Part shown: positions 1 to 7,919 of the stretch, in pieces
Layout: each line of letters begins with the position of its first letter
Position numbering within the stretch: position 1 is the first letter of the stretch
Assembly: GCA_044378055.1 (NCBI GenBank)
Contig: JBILXY010000010.1
Coordinates: 1-35,904, forward strand
DNA from: JBILXY01 sp044378055
Lineage (GTDB): Bacteria; Patescibacteriota; JACMRA01
Length of the DNA stretch: 35,904 bases
Direction of reading: 5' to 3'
The notes under the pieces: model-generated
What the model saw: the letters and a program-made list of their open reading frames with translations, nothing else
Database searches by the model: none
What the model was told of the DNA's origin: nothing
Translations under genes and position numbers: made by a program

Positions 1-381
1 AGAAGCTGTTGTAGTGTTATTGTAATAATTCCTTACATTAACAGTTTCTCCTGGGGCTATATCTAAACTTTTATATAATACTCCACTTTTTTCATATAGT
101 TTAACAAAACATACTCCGCTTGCTGTTGTTCCACCATTAGCTGTGTAAGTTGCACAATCTGATGGGTTGAAAGCTGTTGCTGTTGTATTAGCTGCCTGGG
201 CTGTATCTTCTTGTTTTAAAAGATTGTAAGTGAATAATCCTGAAATTAGAAGTACACCAAGAACAAGAACAGAGATTAGAGAATATCTTCCTTGTCTAGA
301 TTGTAGAAATTGGTTTAGATTTACATTCTCAATTTTTACTTTGAAGTTATTTTTTAAACTATTTTCGTCTTTGTTAGACAT
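1..381 (-). CDS. N-terminal part of a secreted/surface protein (runs off the window)
   Basis: This reading frame starts at an ATG at 381 and is open to the window edge (127 codons seen). It opens MSNKDENSLKNNF, then has a basic patch and one hydrophobic segment at about residues 33-51, followed by QEDTAQAAN, which looks like an export signal or membrane anchor. The segment QGRYSLISVLVLGVLLISG is nearly the same as in the gene ending at 1216, and both genes share an ACAAAAACAAAT stretch just before the ATG. The two are therefore paralogues with a common export leader. The visible exported part is Thr/Asn/Gly-rich. Function is unknown; a role at the cell surface is inferred only from the leader. 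Confidence 0.75.
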   Translation of the reverse strand, partial: MSNKDENSLKNNFKVKIENVNLNQFLQSRQGRYSLISVLVLGVLLISGLFTYNLLKQEDTAQAANTTATAFNPSDCATYTANGGTTASGVCFVKLYEKSGVLYKSLDIAPGETVNVRNYYNNTTTAS

Positions 382-401
382 ATTTGTTTTTGTTTTTGGA
401 T

Positions 402-545
402 AGAGATCCGTTGGCGATGGTGTGGTCACCGATTGTGGCTAGTAAACTTAGCAGCTACTTGTACCCCTGGTAAGTAAACTGGTGCAGGCTGAACTTGCTT
501 TAATCGACATGTTTGCCCTGAGGGGTGAAACCGACAGGTTTTGGA
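402..545 (+). repeat. Degenerate composite hairpin repeat (REP head plus CCCCT/AGGGG module)
   Basis: This stretch holds decayed versions of two modules seen intact elsewhere. The first is a GGCGAT/ATCG segment ending in AGCTAC at 453-458. The second contains TACCCCTGGT and then AGGGGTGAAACCGACAGG, matching the module at 16764-16804. The gap between the surface-protein gene and the transposase remnant is otherwise empty. An 82-codon open frame crosses it but has no coding support. Confidence 0.5.
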
Positions 546-665
546 ATAGTTATTTCAATTCAAATTTCAGACAGATGGGTGTATTTTCTGCTTATGTGCA
601 GAAGTATATATTATTGTTTGGTTTTGGGCAAAAAAGGAAAGACCGTGGCCCCTGTATATGTCAAA

Positions 666-1046
666 TTATTCGCTTACGCTTTCTAACATTTCATATGGAG
701 TTATATTTCCAATTCCTTGGTGTCTTCTAATATGGTTGTAATATATTAGATATTGATACAATCCTTCAGCAAACTCATCTATTGTGTTGAAAGTATGATC
801 TGCAATGAACTCTGTTTCTATTGTTCTCCAAAATCTTTCTATCTTTCCATTTGTTTGAGGTCTGTATGGTCTTGTAAATCTATGTTTAATATTCTTTTCA
901 ATTAAAAGTCTTTCAAAAGGATGATTTCGCTTTACTTCGTCTCTTGAATCCTTTTTACCAAACTCACTTCCATTGTCAGTTAACATAGCTTTAAACTCAA
1001 AATTATATACTTGGTAAAAGACTGATAATACTTTTAAACATTCCAT
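666..1046 (-). pseudogene. IS481-like DDE transposase, 5'-truncated remnant
   Basis: The 126-residue frame is the C-terminal half of an integrase-core (rve-like DDE) transposase. It retains the second catalytic Asp in MLTDNGSEFG and the catalytic Glu in RPYRPQTNGKIERFWRTIE, then the usual tail with YNHIRRHQGIGNITPYEML. The N-terminal helix-turn-helix and first catalytic Asp are missing, and a TAA stop lies in frame just upstream, so the gene is dead. Three nt beyond the stop, 637-662 (GACCGTGGCCCCTG core) could be the surviving insertion-sequence end; no matching left end is visible. It sits between two paralogous surface genes. Assignment to IS481 rather than another rve-type family is by motif spacing only. 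Confidence 0.8.
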
Positions 1047-1215
1047 TATTTGTATTTAGGGTGTTTTTTTGCCAAAGCGTCGGCAATTCCCACTTGAGAC
1101 ACCGGTACAGTTCGGGTTTCCCGAACGACATGAGTGTCCGTAAAGGGGGTGGTCGTAGGTCGGGGTTTAGAAGCGTCGGCAAAAGGAGCAACTGCGAAGC
1201 AGAAGCAAGGAGGGA
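1047..1215. other. Spacer with a decayed hairpin repeat
   Basis: This is non-coding. It holds a 7-bp palindrome around TTCGGGTTTCCCGAA and, at about 1136-1180, a diverged copy of the CTCCC/GGGAG repeat at 3111-3163; the shared pieces are GTAAAGGG and TTAGAAGCGT. A 62-codon frame on the minus strand crosses it but resembles nothing. Confidence 0.4.
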
Positions 1216-3021
1216 TTAAAGTCCTGAACCTCCAATTGAAGTTACCCCAATAGAACCAGCTTTGAAATCATAGTTACTGTATAGAAGATAATTCTTTGTT
1301 GTTGTGTTGTCCGAGGTTACTGCTGTTATTTCAAAGTCTACATTCCAGAATAGTTGGTTTGCTGTAAGAAGGGTTGAAGTACATCCTGTTGTGTTGTTGT
1401 AGGCTACAGAGGAAGATAGACTTCTCCATGTAGTATCAGATTTGAATTTGTATCTGAAGGTACAAGTTGTTGTATATCCAGAAGTTTCTAATCTTGTGTC
1501 TTTTAGAGTTAGAATAAGGTTATCTGCTGTAGAGCTTCCACTTCCTCCATATCTTTTTGCTAGAGCTTGTGTAGGACTATAGGTTAAGGCTGTGTCGAAT
1601 AGGGCACAGGGGTTTTGAGCTGAACAAAGTGTTGAAGCTGTGGTTAGGTTTATTACTCCTTTGTTATTCCAAGTAGCAGGAGTTGTTCCTTTACCTAATT
1701 GTACATTACCATTTCCTGATGTTAATGGGTTTGGTGTTCCTATTGTGGTTATTGCTGTACATGTTAGAACTGAAGCTGAGATAGTACATGATGATACAGG
1801 AGTGGAGTTATTAGTAGTTTGGTTAGTTCTAGCTTGAATACCACCGGAAGGTAATACAAAAGGCCCTGTTCCGTTAATAGGGAAAGTACATGTGTAGGTT
1901 GTTCCAATACTTACATTAGTTGTAGAAGTACAATCTGTAGAGTTACCAACACTTCCATTTCCAGAGGCTAGATCTGGGTCTACTATTGTTGATCCTGCAA
2001 CTACATTAACAGGGGTTGTTCCTCCTAAGTTAGTTGTAGCTGTTTTAGCTCCTGTGGTTGAACCTACTGTTACTAAGGAAGCTGTGAAAGTTCCATCGGG
2101 ATTAAAGGTTGTTGCAATACTTCCTCCTCCGTTATCTATACTAACTGTTACGCTTCCAGCGTAAGGAACACCAGAAGGTGCTCCTGTTCCTTGGCCACTG
2201 CAGTTTACAGTTGTTCCTGCTGCTGGGTTTGGTGGAGTACAAGTAAGATTTGTTATTTGTCCGTTGTTTGGAGTGTATGAAGTTGGGGTTACTGAAGTTC
2301 CGAATACTGGAGTGGCATTCTGAGTGAAGACAGGGCCAAAGATTGGGGTGCCTGTGGCGGCGTAGGAGTAGTTTCCGTATAGAATTCCTGGTAAAACATA
2401 ATAACGGCAGCCTTGTTGTCCACAACTACCCGTTGACCAACCACAATAAGCATATCCTAGAGGAGATATATCACCATAATACGATGGCAGTCCATTACCA
2501 CAACTACCAAGGTTAATAACAAAAGTACTTCCAGAACCTGTTTGCAAAAGACATTCTCTAAAGCCTTGTGGGTTTATTAGTTGAGCGGGCTGGTTACCTA
2601 CTGCAAATACTCCTGACCCAGGTGGACAAGCAGATAATGGATCAGCTGTAACTGGTGTCCCCGCCGTAGCAACACAGCTAGCTCCAGATACTGTTCCTCC
2701 GCTAGGACAAGAATAAGAAGTACCAGTCTGCCCAGTAACAAAACACTGAGCCCCATTACCACCTAAGAATTGGCCACCAGGACAAGTGTAAGCACTTGGG
2801 GTTGTAGAAACACAACCTGTTCCTGCACCATTTACTGTTGAACCACTTGGACAGTTTAAAGCTGCCTGAGCAATCTCATTTTGTTTTAGTAAGTTTGAAG
2901 TAAATAAACCTGAGATTAGAAGAACACCTAAAACCAAAGCGGAGATTAAAGAATACCTTCCTTTTTTGGATTGAAGAAAGGATTTTAAGTTAAATTTATT
3001 TGTTTGGTCTTTATTAGACAT
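1216..3021 (-). CDS. Large secreted/surface protein with Cys-rich N-terminal motifs
   Basis: This 601-residue protein begins with a basic segment (FLQSKKGRYS) and one hydrophobic helix (LISALVLGVLLISGLF), followed by QAAL, a likely export signal or anchor. Residues about 56-125 repeat a CPxGxxxxGxGxxCV pattern three times (CPSGSTVNG, CPGGQFLGG, CPSGGTVSG). The rest is Thr/Ser/Gly/Asn-rich and looks like extended beta structure. There are paired Cys residues but no recognised enzyme motif. It shares its leader with the partial gene at 1-381, so these are members of one exported family separated by an IS remnant. The start follows an A-rich stretch with no Shine-Dalgarno. An outer-surface or S-layer-like role is an inference from composition. 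Confidence 0.8.
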   Translation of the reverse strand: MSNKDQTNKFNLKSFLQSKKGRYSLISALVLGVLLISGLFTSNLLKQNEIAQAALNCPSGSTVNGAGTGCVSTTPSAYTCPGGQFLGGNGAQCFVTGQTGTSYSCPSGGTVSGASCVATAGTPVTADPLSACPPGSGVFAVGNQPAQLINPQGFRECLLQTGSGSTFVINLGSCGNGLPSYYGDISPLGYAYCGWSTGSCGQQGCRYYVLPGILYGNYSYAATGTPIFGPVFTQNATPVFGTSVTPTSYTPNNGQITNLTCTPPNPAAGTTVNCSGQGTGAPSGVPYAGSVTVSIDNGGGSIATTFNPDGTFTASLVTVGSTTGAKTATTNLGGTTPVNVVAGSTIVDPDLASGNGSVGNSTDCTSTTNVSIGTTYTCTFPINGTGPFVLPSGGIQARTNQTTNNSTPVSSCTISASVLTCTAITTIGTPNPLTSGNGNVQLGKGTTPATWNNKGVINLTTASTLCSAQNPCALFDTALTYSPTQALAKRYGGSGSSTADNLILTLKDTRLETSGYTTTCTFRYKFKSDTTWRSLSSSVAYNNTTGCTSTLLTANQLFWNVDFEITAVTSDNTTTKNYLLYSNYDFKAGSIGVTSIGGSGL

Positions 3022-3075
3022 ATTTGTTTTTGTTTTGTTGGAGATGCACCTCCTTTTGTTTTGTTTTTTCCTTTT

Positions 3076-3097
3076 GGCGAGACGGGCTCGCCGCTAC
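3076..3097 (-). repeat. REP-like element (GTAGC head, stem GGCGAG/CTCGCC)
   Basis: Read on the minus strand, GTAGC is followed directly by a 6-bp stem GGCGAG/CTCGCC with a 5-nt loop. It lies between the surface gene and mltG. Confidence 0.8.
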
Positions 3098-3110
3098 TTG
3101 TTTTGTTCCC

Positions 3111-3163
3111 ATTCTCCCTTGTAAAGGGAGGTGCCCATAGGGCGTAGGGTTAGAAGCGTGGGT
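3111..3163 (+). repeat. CTCCCTT/AAGGGAG double-hairpin repeat
   Basis: The core ATTCTCCCTTGTAAAGGGAG folds as a 7-bp hairpin. A second small palindrome (GCCCATAGGGC) and then GTAGGGTTAGAAGCGT follow. Related copies lie at 16667-16713 (opposite strand) and 26513-26566, with a decayed one near 1136-1180. Confidence 0.7.
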
Positions 3164-3183
3164 AACTTTGCGGATCTACCAAT

Positions 3184-3205
3184 GGCGATCCGCGATCGCC
3201 GCTAC
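3184..3205 (-). repeat. REP-like element (GTAGC head, stem GGCGATC/GATCGCC)
   Basis: On the minus strand, GTAGC precedes a perfect 7-bp stem GGCGATC/GATCGCC with loop GCG. The same element occurs in rsmE (9982-10003), in the RAYT gene (11113-11134) and at 16720-16741. Confidence 0.85.
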
Positions 3206-3254
3206 TGTTATTATATTTTATTGTTTGTTTTTTGGAAAAGGGTTTTTTTGAAAG

Positions 3255-3281
3255 TTGACACAAAGAATTTCATTTTACAAT
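3255..3281 (+). promoter_or_regulatory. Promoter of mltG
   Basis: TTGACA at 3255-3260 is a perfect -35 box, with TACAAT at 3276-3281 as the best -10 (15-nt spacer). The TTG of this box could be read as an in-frame start of a longer protein, but its position argues that it is promoter, not coding. Confidence 0.6.
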
Positions 3282-3299
3282 GTTTGCTGGTATTCTTTT

Positions 3300-4463
3300 A
3301 TGTTATCTAAAAATAAAGCTATTTCAGCTATCATTTTGCTCGTTGTAATTTTTATAGGCTGGCTAGGCTTTACTGGCTATCAATTATGGTATAGCTGGCC
3401 AAATAATTCACCAACAGGAGAATATTCAATTAAAGTTACCAAAGGTCAACAATTAGGTGATGTAGCTGAAAAATTGGAGCAAGATAAAGTTATTTCCTCC
3501 AAAGATATAATTTTATTGCAAGCTAAGATTAATCCTATCAGAAACTTGCTAAGTGCAGAGTATAAGATAAAAGTACCAACAACCAGCCAGGATATTTTGA
3601 ATCAAATTGATGATCAAACTAAATTTAAACTGGATGAATTGGCCAAAATTCCTAAACTTCCTACTGTAAAAGTAACTATCAGGGAAGGTTTGAACATTGA
3701 TCAAATGGCTTTAATTTTAGAAGAAAAAGGAGTTATAAAAGCTTCAGAGTTTCAAGCTTTCGCTAAAAATTACAAAAATTTTAATAGAGATGATTATCCA
3801 TTTTTACCTGAACCTTTAACTTGCGAATATGGAAATTTAAAGAATTGTGCCAAATATTATCCTGAAGGATACTTATATCCAGATACTTACGATTTCTTTC
3901 AACCAACTTCAGTAGAAAAAGTTTTTAATACTTTCTTAGATAATTTTTATAACAAAGTATGGGCAAAACTTGAAAATCAAGCTAAGGGTAAAGACTTCAG
4001 TAAAATTGTAATTATGGCTTCTGTTATGGAAAAGGAATCAGGAAGGAATAAGGGAATCAAAGACGATGCTATGCTGGCAGAATTAAACAAGGAAAGAAAA
4101 ATAATTGCTGGTGTTTTTTACAATAGAATAGAGCAGGGTATGAAGTGGCAAAGCGATGTAACAGCTGAATATGGTTATGGCAAAAAAGTGTGCCAGCAAA
4201 CTTTTAAACTGGAAGGTTGTATTTTCCTTGATGATGAATTGGCCAATACTAAATACAATACTTACTTAATTTCTGGATACCCAATTGGCCCAGTTACGAA
4301 TCCCCAATACTTTAATATTGAAGCTGCATTAAATCCTGATCAAAATGATTTTATATATTTTGTGGCCGATGTAACAGGTAAAAAGTATTTTGGAAAAACT
4401 GAAGCTGATCAGCAAAAAATAATTAATCAAGTAAATAAAATAAACCGAGATTTAGGTTTGTAA
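3300..4463 (+). CDS. mltG: Endolytic murein transglycosylase MltG (YceG-like)
   Basis: MltG cleaves nascent peptidoglycan glycan strands in the membrane and so limits strand length. The protein (387 residues from ATG 3300) has a short basic N-terminus and one membrane helix (AIILLVVIFIGWLGFTGY). A LysM-like region follows (GEYSIKVTKGQQLGDVAEKL), then the catalytic domain. Family motifs are all present: the catalytic Glu in IMASVMEKESG, AGVFYNRIEQGMKWQSDVT, YNTYLISGYPIGPVTNP, and the tail YFVADVTGKKYFGKT. A TTG at 3255 would add 15 residues but coincides with the -35 box, so ATG 3300 is preferred. The next gene starts 37 nt downstream with its own promoter. Confidence 0.93.
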   Translation: MLSKNKAISAIILLVVIFIGWLGFTGYQLWYSWPNNSPTGEYSIKVTKGQQLGDVAEKLEQDKVISSKDIILLQAKINPIRNLLSAEYKIKVPTTSQDILNQIDDQTKFKLDELAKIPKLPTVKVTIREGLNIDQMALILEEKGVIKASEFQAFAKNYKNFNRDDYPFLPEPLTCEYGNLKNCAKYYPEGYLYPDTYDFFQPTSVEKVFNTFLDNFYNKVWAKLENQAKGKDFSKIVIMASVMEKESGRNKGIKDDAMLAELNKERKIIAGVFYNRIEQGMKWQSDVTAEYGYGKKVCQQTFKLEGCIFLDDELANTKYNTYLISGYPIGPVTNPQYFNIEAALNPDQNDFIYFVADVTGKKYFGKTEADQQKIINQVNKINRDLGL

Positions 4464-4464
4464 T

Positions 4465-4493
4465 TTGACAAAAGAATCGCTTAATCACAAATG
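4465..4493 (+). promoter_or_regulatory. Promoter of the 4501 gene
   Basis: TTGACA at 4465-4470 abuts the mltG stop codon. With a 17-nt spacer the -10 hexamer would be CAAATG (4488-4493), putting the transcription start close to the ATG at 4501. This predicts a leaderless mRNA. Confidence 0.5.
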
Positions 4494-4500
4494 TCATGGT

Positions 4501-5511
4501 ATGAATAAGAAAGAAGTTATTACGGATAACTTTATTGAACAAGAGATAAATCTATCTGCAGTTACATCAACAATAGAGCAAAAACCTGTAGAAGTTAGTA
4601 AGAATAAAATTAAACCCAAGCGAAGTTTTTTTCCAAAATTTAATAACGAAATTATTCTTCCGGCTATAGCAATTGGATGTATTTTAGGAGTGTTGTTATT
4701 CTATTTTCAGGGCCTACAACCATTAATATTAAAGAATTATGCCGACGCTTCTTCCAAAAAGATTGTTGAGCTAAAAGAAAGATATACAAACCAAGTTAGT
4801 ACTATTTCCAACATGCAAAAAGAATTAGATACTTATTTTATTGATTTTTCCGATAAAGTTTGCAGCGAACAAGAAACATACAAAACTAAAAAAGAAGATT
4901 TAGAAAAAATTGATAGATTGAAACTGTCGTTAGTTCCTGATGCAACATATAAAAAATTACCAACATCTGGGGTTTTTTACAGTTCAGAAATACAAGAAAT
5001 TTATCAGAATTTTTTCACAGGTTATGTAAACGGTTTGCAAGAATGGAGTAAATTATCCGATATGATTGGCACAGTTCCAAACTTTCTTGATTATAGAAAT
5101 TTATGGGTTGAGACTTGCCAGAAAATTGAAGCTAGCGATGGAAATGTGGCTGAAGTTAAAGCAGCTTGCGAGAATTTAATAAACCTTTCTAAAAATTTTG
5201 AAGGGATAAAAAATACTCAGTTTGGTCAACAAATAGCAAGTGGTAGTGCACAAAGTATTGATAGTTGCAATGAAGCCCTAAAGCTTAAATCCAGGATAAT
5301 ACCAAACTATGGTAAATGGAGACTTGACTGGTTAACAGGTTATGACAGAATAGTTCAAGCAAGACCGGTTTGGACAGATATGAATGAAGCACTAAATAAA
5401 GTTTCGGAAAACCTTCTTAGTTCGGCTACAAACAGTATTACAAAAATAAATTCTGTTGTGGCAGAAAGAAGACAGTTTATAAATTTGTGGTATATTTTAG
5501 ATATTAAATAA
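4501..5511 (+). CDS. Single-pass membrane protein of unknown function
   Basis: The protein (336 residues) has a hydrophilic N-terminus of about 55 residues ending in KPKRSFFPKF, then one membrane helix (IILPAIAIGCILGVLLFYF). A long, mostly helical outer domain with scattered Cys residues follows. The early part of that domain (YADASSKKIVELKERYTNQ and on) looks like coiled coil. I see no catalytic motif. The N-in, C-out orientation is suggested by the basic patch before the helix. ATG 4501 is chosen because an upstream in-frame TTG at 4465 is the -35 box. It follows mltG closely, so a cell-envelope role is plausible but unproven. Confidence 0.75.
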   Translation: MNKKEVITDNFIEQEINLSAVTSTIEQKPVEVSKNKIKPKRSFFPKFNNEIILPAIAIGCILGVLLFYFQGLQPLILKNYADASSKKIVELKERYTNQVSTISNMQKELDTYFIDFSDKVCSEQETYKTKKEDLEKIDRLKLSLVPDATYKKLPTSGVFYSSEIQEIYQNFFTGYVNGLQEWSKLSDMIGTVPNFLDYRNLWVETCQKIEASDGNVAEVKAACENLINLSKNFEGIKNTQFGQQIASGSAQSIDSCNEALKLKSRIIPNYGKWRLDWLTGYDRIVQARPVWTDMNEALNKVSENLLSSATNSITKINSVVAERRQFINLWYILDIK

Positions 5512-5530
5512 AATTTTCTTCAAGTAGTTT

Positions 5531-5842
5531 TTAGATAATTTCAGCGAAAATAGTTCCATCTCCTCCTCCCAGAAAATCGGCAGTTTTCCATTTATAGTTG
5601 CAAGTATTTAGATAGCTTTCGGCAAAATATCTAAGTGGGTTTTTTCCTTCGATTAAATTTTTCGATTGTAAACCTTTGCCCACAATAATGGCAATTTGAA
5701 CATGTAAACCAGACTTAATTTGCCTGGCTTTATTAAGCTTTGTTTGTACAATAAATTTATCTAAAGCATGCCAAACATCGTGTTGATCGATATATTTCCC
5801 AAAACCATTTAGGCTGTGTAAATCGATGGTCGGTTTATTCAT
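5531..5842 (-). CDS. Smr-domain protein (MutS2 C-terminal type nuclease fold)
   Basis: This 103-residue protein is a stand-alone Smr domain. It has the N-terminal IDLHSLNGF, the helix with ALDKFI, the core strand and loop IAIIVGKGLQSK, the PLRYFAESYL helix and the closing GGGDGTIFAEI. Smr domains bind or cleave branched DNA or RNA; single-domain forms are common but their substrates are often unknown. The usual HGxG motif is VGKG here, so nuclease activity is uncertain. It is convergent with the 4501 gene (19 nt between stops) and lies 26 nt downstream of the cysteine desulfurase on the same strand, so the two may be cotranscribed. Confidence 0.75.
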   Translation of the reverse strand: MNKPTIDLHSLNGFGKYIDQHDVWHALDKFIVQTKLNKARQIKSGLHVQIAIIVGKGLQSKNLIEGKNPLRYFAESYLNTCNYKWKTADFLGGGDGTIFAEII

Positions 5843-5868
5843 AATCGCAGTAATTTTTAGCTGAAATT

Positions 5869-7161
5869 TTATGCAGCTAATTTTTGAATTGAAGCTGAGA
5901 GTATTTTTGCAAATTCAATAATCTCTTCTTTGGTAGTTAAAATTCCTAGGCTAATTCTTAGGTTGGCACCAACTTGTTTATTCCCAATTTCTTTAATTAA
6001 AAGGCTTTCTTTGGTTGCGCCACTTTGGCAATTACTGCCAGAACTTACACACACATTTTGTAAACTTAAGAATGTTAGTATCTGATCGATATTTATCTTC
6101 GGAATAAAAATATTTAGGTTGTTTGCAACACGTTTTTTAAAATCACTTTCTTCAAAAAAACCGTTAATACTTATTTCAGGGTTAGATTGAGTAATTAATG
6201 AAACTAGATTGTCTCGAAGTTCTAGAGCATTTTGAACATTAATATCTAAGTCATTTTGGCTTATTTCCAAGGCTTTTGTGAAGGTTGAAATTCCAGCCAC
6301 ATTTTCAGTTCCAGCTCTTACTCCACTCTCTTGCTGACCACCTTTAAGCTCGGCGTTGAGATTAATTTCTTTATTGAAAATTAAACAACCAGCACCTTTT
6401 GGAGCATAAATTTTAGAACTGCTTAAGCTTAAAATATCCACATTTTGCATAATTTCTTTCAGACTAATCCAATTTGGGGCTTGGGCGGAATCGGAAAAAA
6501 TGTATAATTTGGGTACTCCTTCTTGCCCTCGAATAAGATTTATTTTATCTACCAAAACTTGGATTTCTTTTAGCGGCTGAATAGTTCCAATTTCATTGTT
6601 TACAGATTGAATACAGATCAGTTTTATTCCGTTAGTGATTTTTGCTTCTAAATCCGCCAAGTCTATGGTTCCTTCTAAATCCAATTTAACTCTATTTTTT
6701 TCTTCAAGGTCGTTAATATTTTTAAGGATTGAGTCGTGTTCTAGGTTGGAGTATAGGATTGGGTTTGAGGTTGGTTCGTAAACTTCGCCGCTACCCCCAA
6801 GCCTGAAGGCTTGACCCCTTGCTACCCCCAGAGCTTCGCTCTGACCCCTTACCAGGGGTATTTTATCCTCGTTTCCTCCATTCCCATTTGACGACGAGGG
6901 TGTCGCCGCTACGGTGAAGGGTTTTAGGGCTAGGTGGTTGGCTTCTGTTATGTTCGAGGTAAAAACCAGGTTGTGGGTTTCCCTTGAAACGCCTAAAATA
7001 TCTAAAATTTTTAACCTGCTAAGCTCTAATTCCGATTTGGCTAATCTTCCAACAGGGTGAATAGCCGAAGGGTTGCCCCAATATTTGGCTGTAATGGAAT
7101 TGTAATGCTCCAAAAGTTCAGGCAAAACTGGGGTTGAGCCAGCATAGTCTAGGTAGATCAT
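5869..7161 (-). CDS. Cysteine desulfurase (NifS/IscS-like) with an in-frame repeat insertion
   Basis: This PLP enzyme removes sulfur from cysteine for Fe-S clusters or tRNA thiolation. The protein (430 residues from ATG 7161) shows MIYLDYAGSTPV at the N-terminus, FTSNITEANHLAL, the PLP lysine in LSLSSSKIYAPKG, GGQQESGVRAGTENV, and the sulfur-carrying Cys in VSSGSNCQSG. About 48 residues near 81-129 are not family sequence: they are the translation of hairpin repeats at 6775-6918. The conserved strand resumes at ILYSNLEHDSILKNI. The start is chosen at the conserved N-terminus; TTTACA lies 29 nt upstream, matching other promoters here. An upstream in-frame start at 7245 would add 28 residues with no family match. 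All catalytic residues are intact, so it is probably active. Confidence 0.9.
   Translation of the reverse strand: MIYLDYAGSTPVLPELLEHYNSITAKYWGNPSAIHPVGRLAKSELELSRLKILDILGVSRETHNLVFTSNITEANHLALKPFTVAATPSSSNGNGGNEDKIPLVRGQSEALGVARGQAFRLGGSGEVYEPTSNPILYSNLEHDSILKNINDLEEKNRVKLDLEGTIDLADLEAKITNGIKLICIQSVNNEIGTIQPLKEIQVLVDKINLIRGQEGVPKLYIFSDSAQAPNWISLKEIMQNVDILSLSSSKIYAPKGAGCLIFNKEINLNAELKGGQQESGVRAGTENVAGISTFTKALEISQNDLDINVQNALELRDNLVSLITQSNPEISINGFFEESDFKKRVANNLNIFIPKINIDQILTFLSLQNVCVSSGSNCQSGATKESLLIKEIGNKQVGANLRISLGILTTKEEIIEFAKILSASIQKLAA
6775..6918 (-). repeat. Composite hairpin repeat inside the cysteine desulfurase gene
   Basis: In sense orientation the insert starts with a REP element (6890-6912, GTAGC then arms GGCGAC/GTCGTC). 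It continues through a linker with GAGGATAAAATACCCCTGG and two copies of a second module. The first has AGAGC/GCTCT arms, the second AAGCCT/AGGCTT, each bounded by GGGGTC and GGGGGTAG. The reading frame is kept. The same order of modules occurs in rsmE and at 16720-16806. Confidence 0.85.
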
Positions 7162-7242
7162 ATTTCGGTTTTGAAGAATATTTTGTTTGGTGTAAAGGGT
7201 GGGGCAAATTTTTTTATTACATTTAAAATTAATATATTTGGA

Positions 7243-7280
7243 CAAAAATTAAGCTCTACTTTTTTTGCAGAGCTTAATTG
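7243..7280 (-). terminator. Rho-independent terminator of the 7283 gene
   Basis: An inverted repeat with arms AATTAAGCTCT/AGAGCTTAATT flanks an A/T-rich loop. On the minus strand it is followed by a T-run, directly after the stop of the 7283-7750 gene. Confidence 0.75.
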
Positions 7281-7282
7281 GT

Positions 7283-7750
7283 TTACATAATTTGAATTGA
7301 GTCCACATGAAACCTGTGCTGGTTTTCATCAAAGCTCGATACCTGAGGAAAAGTTAGCCAGGCAGACCATATAACTTTGCCTTTGATTTTCTTATCATTT
7401 TGAAACAGCGAATCAGTCACATTAAATTTCAGAAGATCTGTATCATCACGAGAGAAAAATTCAATTCCATAAGTTAGCATTGTAACTTTTGCAGTTTGGT
7501 TTTCACCATTCTCAAATTCTACGTTGCCACCCACTTTGTCTGTAAGAAAGCGATCATCGGCCTCAAGTGTTACCTGTGTAACAAATTGTTTCCCATAGTG
7601 AATCGAATCTTCTTGTATAATGCGACCACGAACTAGTAATTTACGGTCAAGGTTCGACAATAGAAACTGCCAATTTTTTTTACTTGGTTGAAGCTTAAGT
7701 GGAAATTTGCTCCACAAAATTAACTTTTTAATCAGTGAATTAAATTGCAT
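7283..7750 (-). CDS. Orphan protein, Shine-Dalgarno-led
   Basis: This 155-residue protein has no family I recognise. There is no signal peptide or membrane helix. The body alternates short strands (LLVRGRIIQED, FVTQVTLEADDRF, AKVTMLTYGIEFF) and reads like a small beta-rich domain. The start is supported by AAGGAG about 9 nt upstream of ATG 7750. The gene has its own terminator at 7243-7280, so it is a self-contained unit between a housekeeping gene and a REP element. It belongs to the scattered Shine-Dalgarno orphan class discussed in the findings. Confidence 0.65.
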   Translation of the reverse strand: MQFNSLIKKLILWSKFPLKLQPSKKNWQFLLSNLDRKLLVRGRIIQEDSIHYGKQFVTQVTLEADDRFLTDKVGGNVEFENGENQTAKVTMLTYGIEFFSRDDTDLLKFNVTDSLFQNDKKIKGKVIWSAWLTFPQVSSFDENQHRFHVDSIQIM

Positions 7751-7878
7751 TTGGTAATTTCTCCTTTTTCAAATATAAACAATATTACCTGCTTTCATTA
7801 ATGCACACTTTTTATGTTTAATCAAGTAAAATTACTAGGAAAAAAAGATCGTAAAATGGAACTTTATGGTATAAAAAT

Positions 7879-7900
7879 GGAACCGCAGGGGTTCCGCTAC
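7879..7900 (-). repeat. REP-like element (stem GGAACC/GGTTCC)
   Basis: On the minus strand GTAGC is followed by a perfect 6-bp stem GGAACC/GGTTCC with a 5-nt loop. It lies 19 nt past the stop of the small membrane protein gene at 7920-8105. Confidence 0.8.
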
Positions 7901-7919
7901 GCCTTTTTATAAATATAAA

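Noticed and set aside
482..730. An 82-codon plus-strand frame across the IS remnant
   Set aside because: It is antisense to the transposase end and to decayed repeats and has no coding signature.
1003..1191. A 62-codon frame upstream of the transposase remnant as its missing N-terminus
   Set aside because: It is in a different frame, resembles no transposase, and is composed of decayed repeat sequence.
4465..4500. Longer N-termini starting at TTG codons (3255, 4465, 8144)
   Set aside because: Each TTG is the first codon of a TTGACA -35 box, and better ATG starts follow at promoter-consistent distance.
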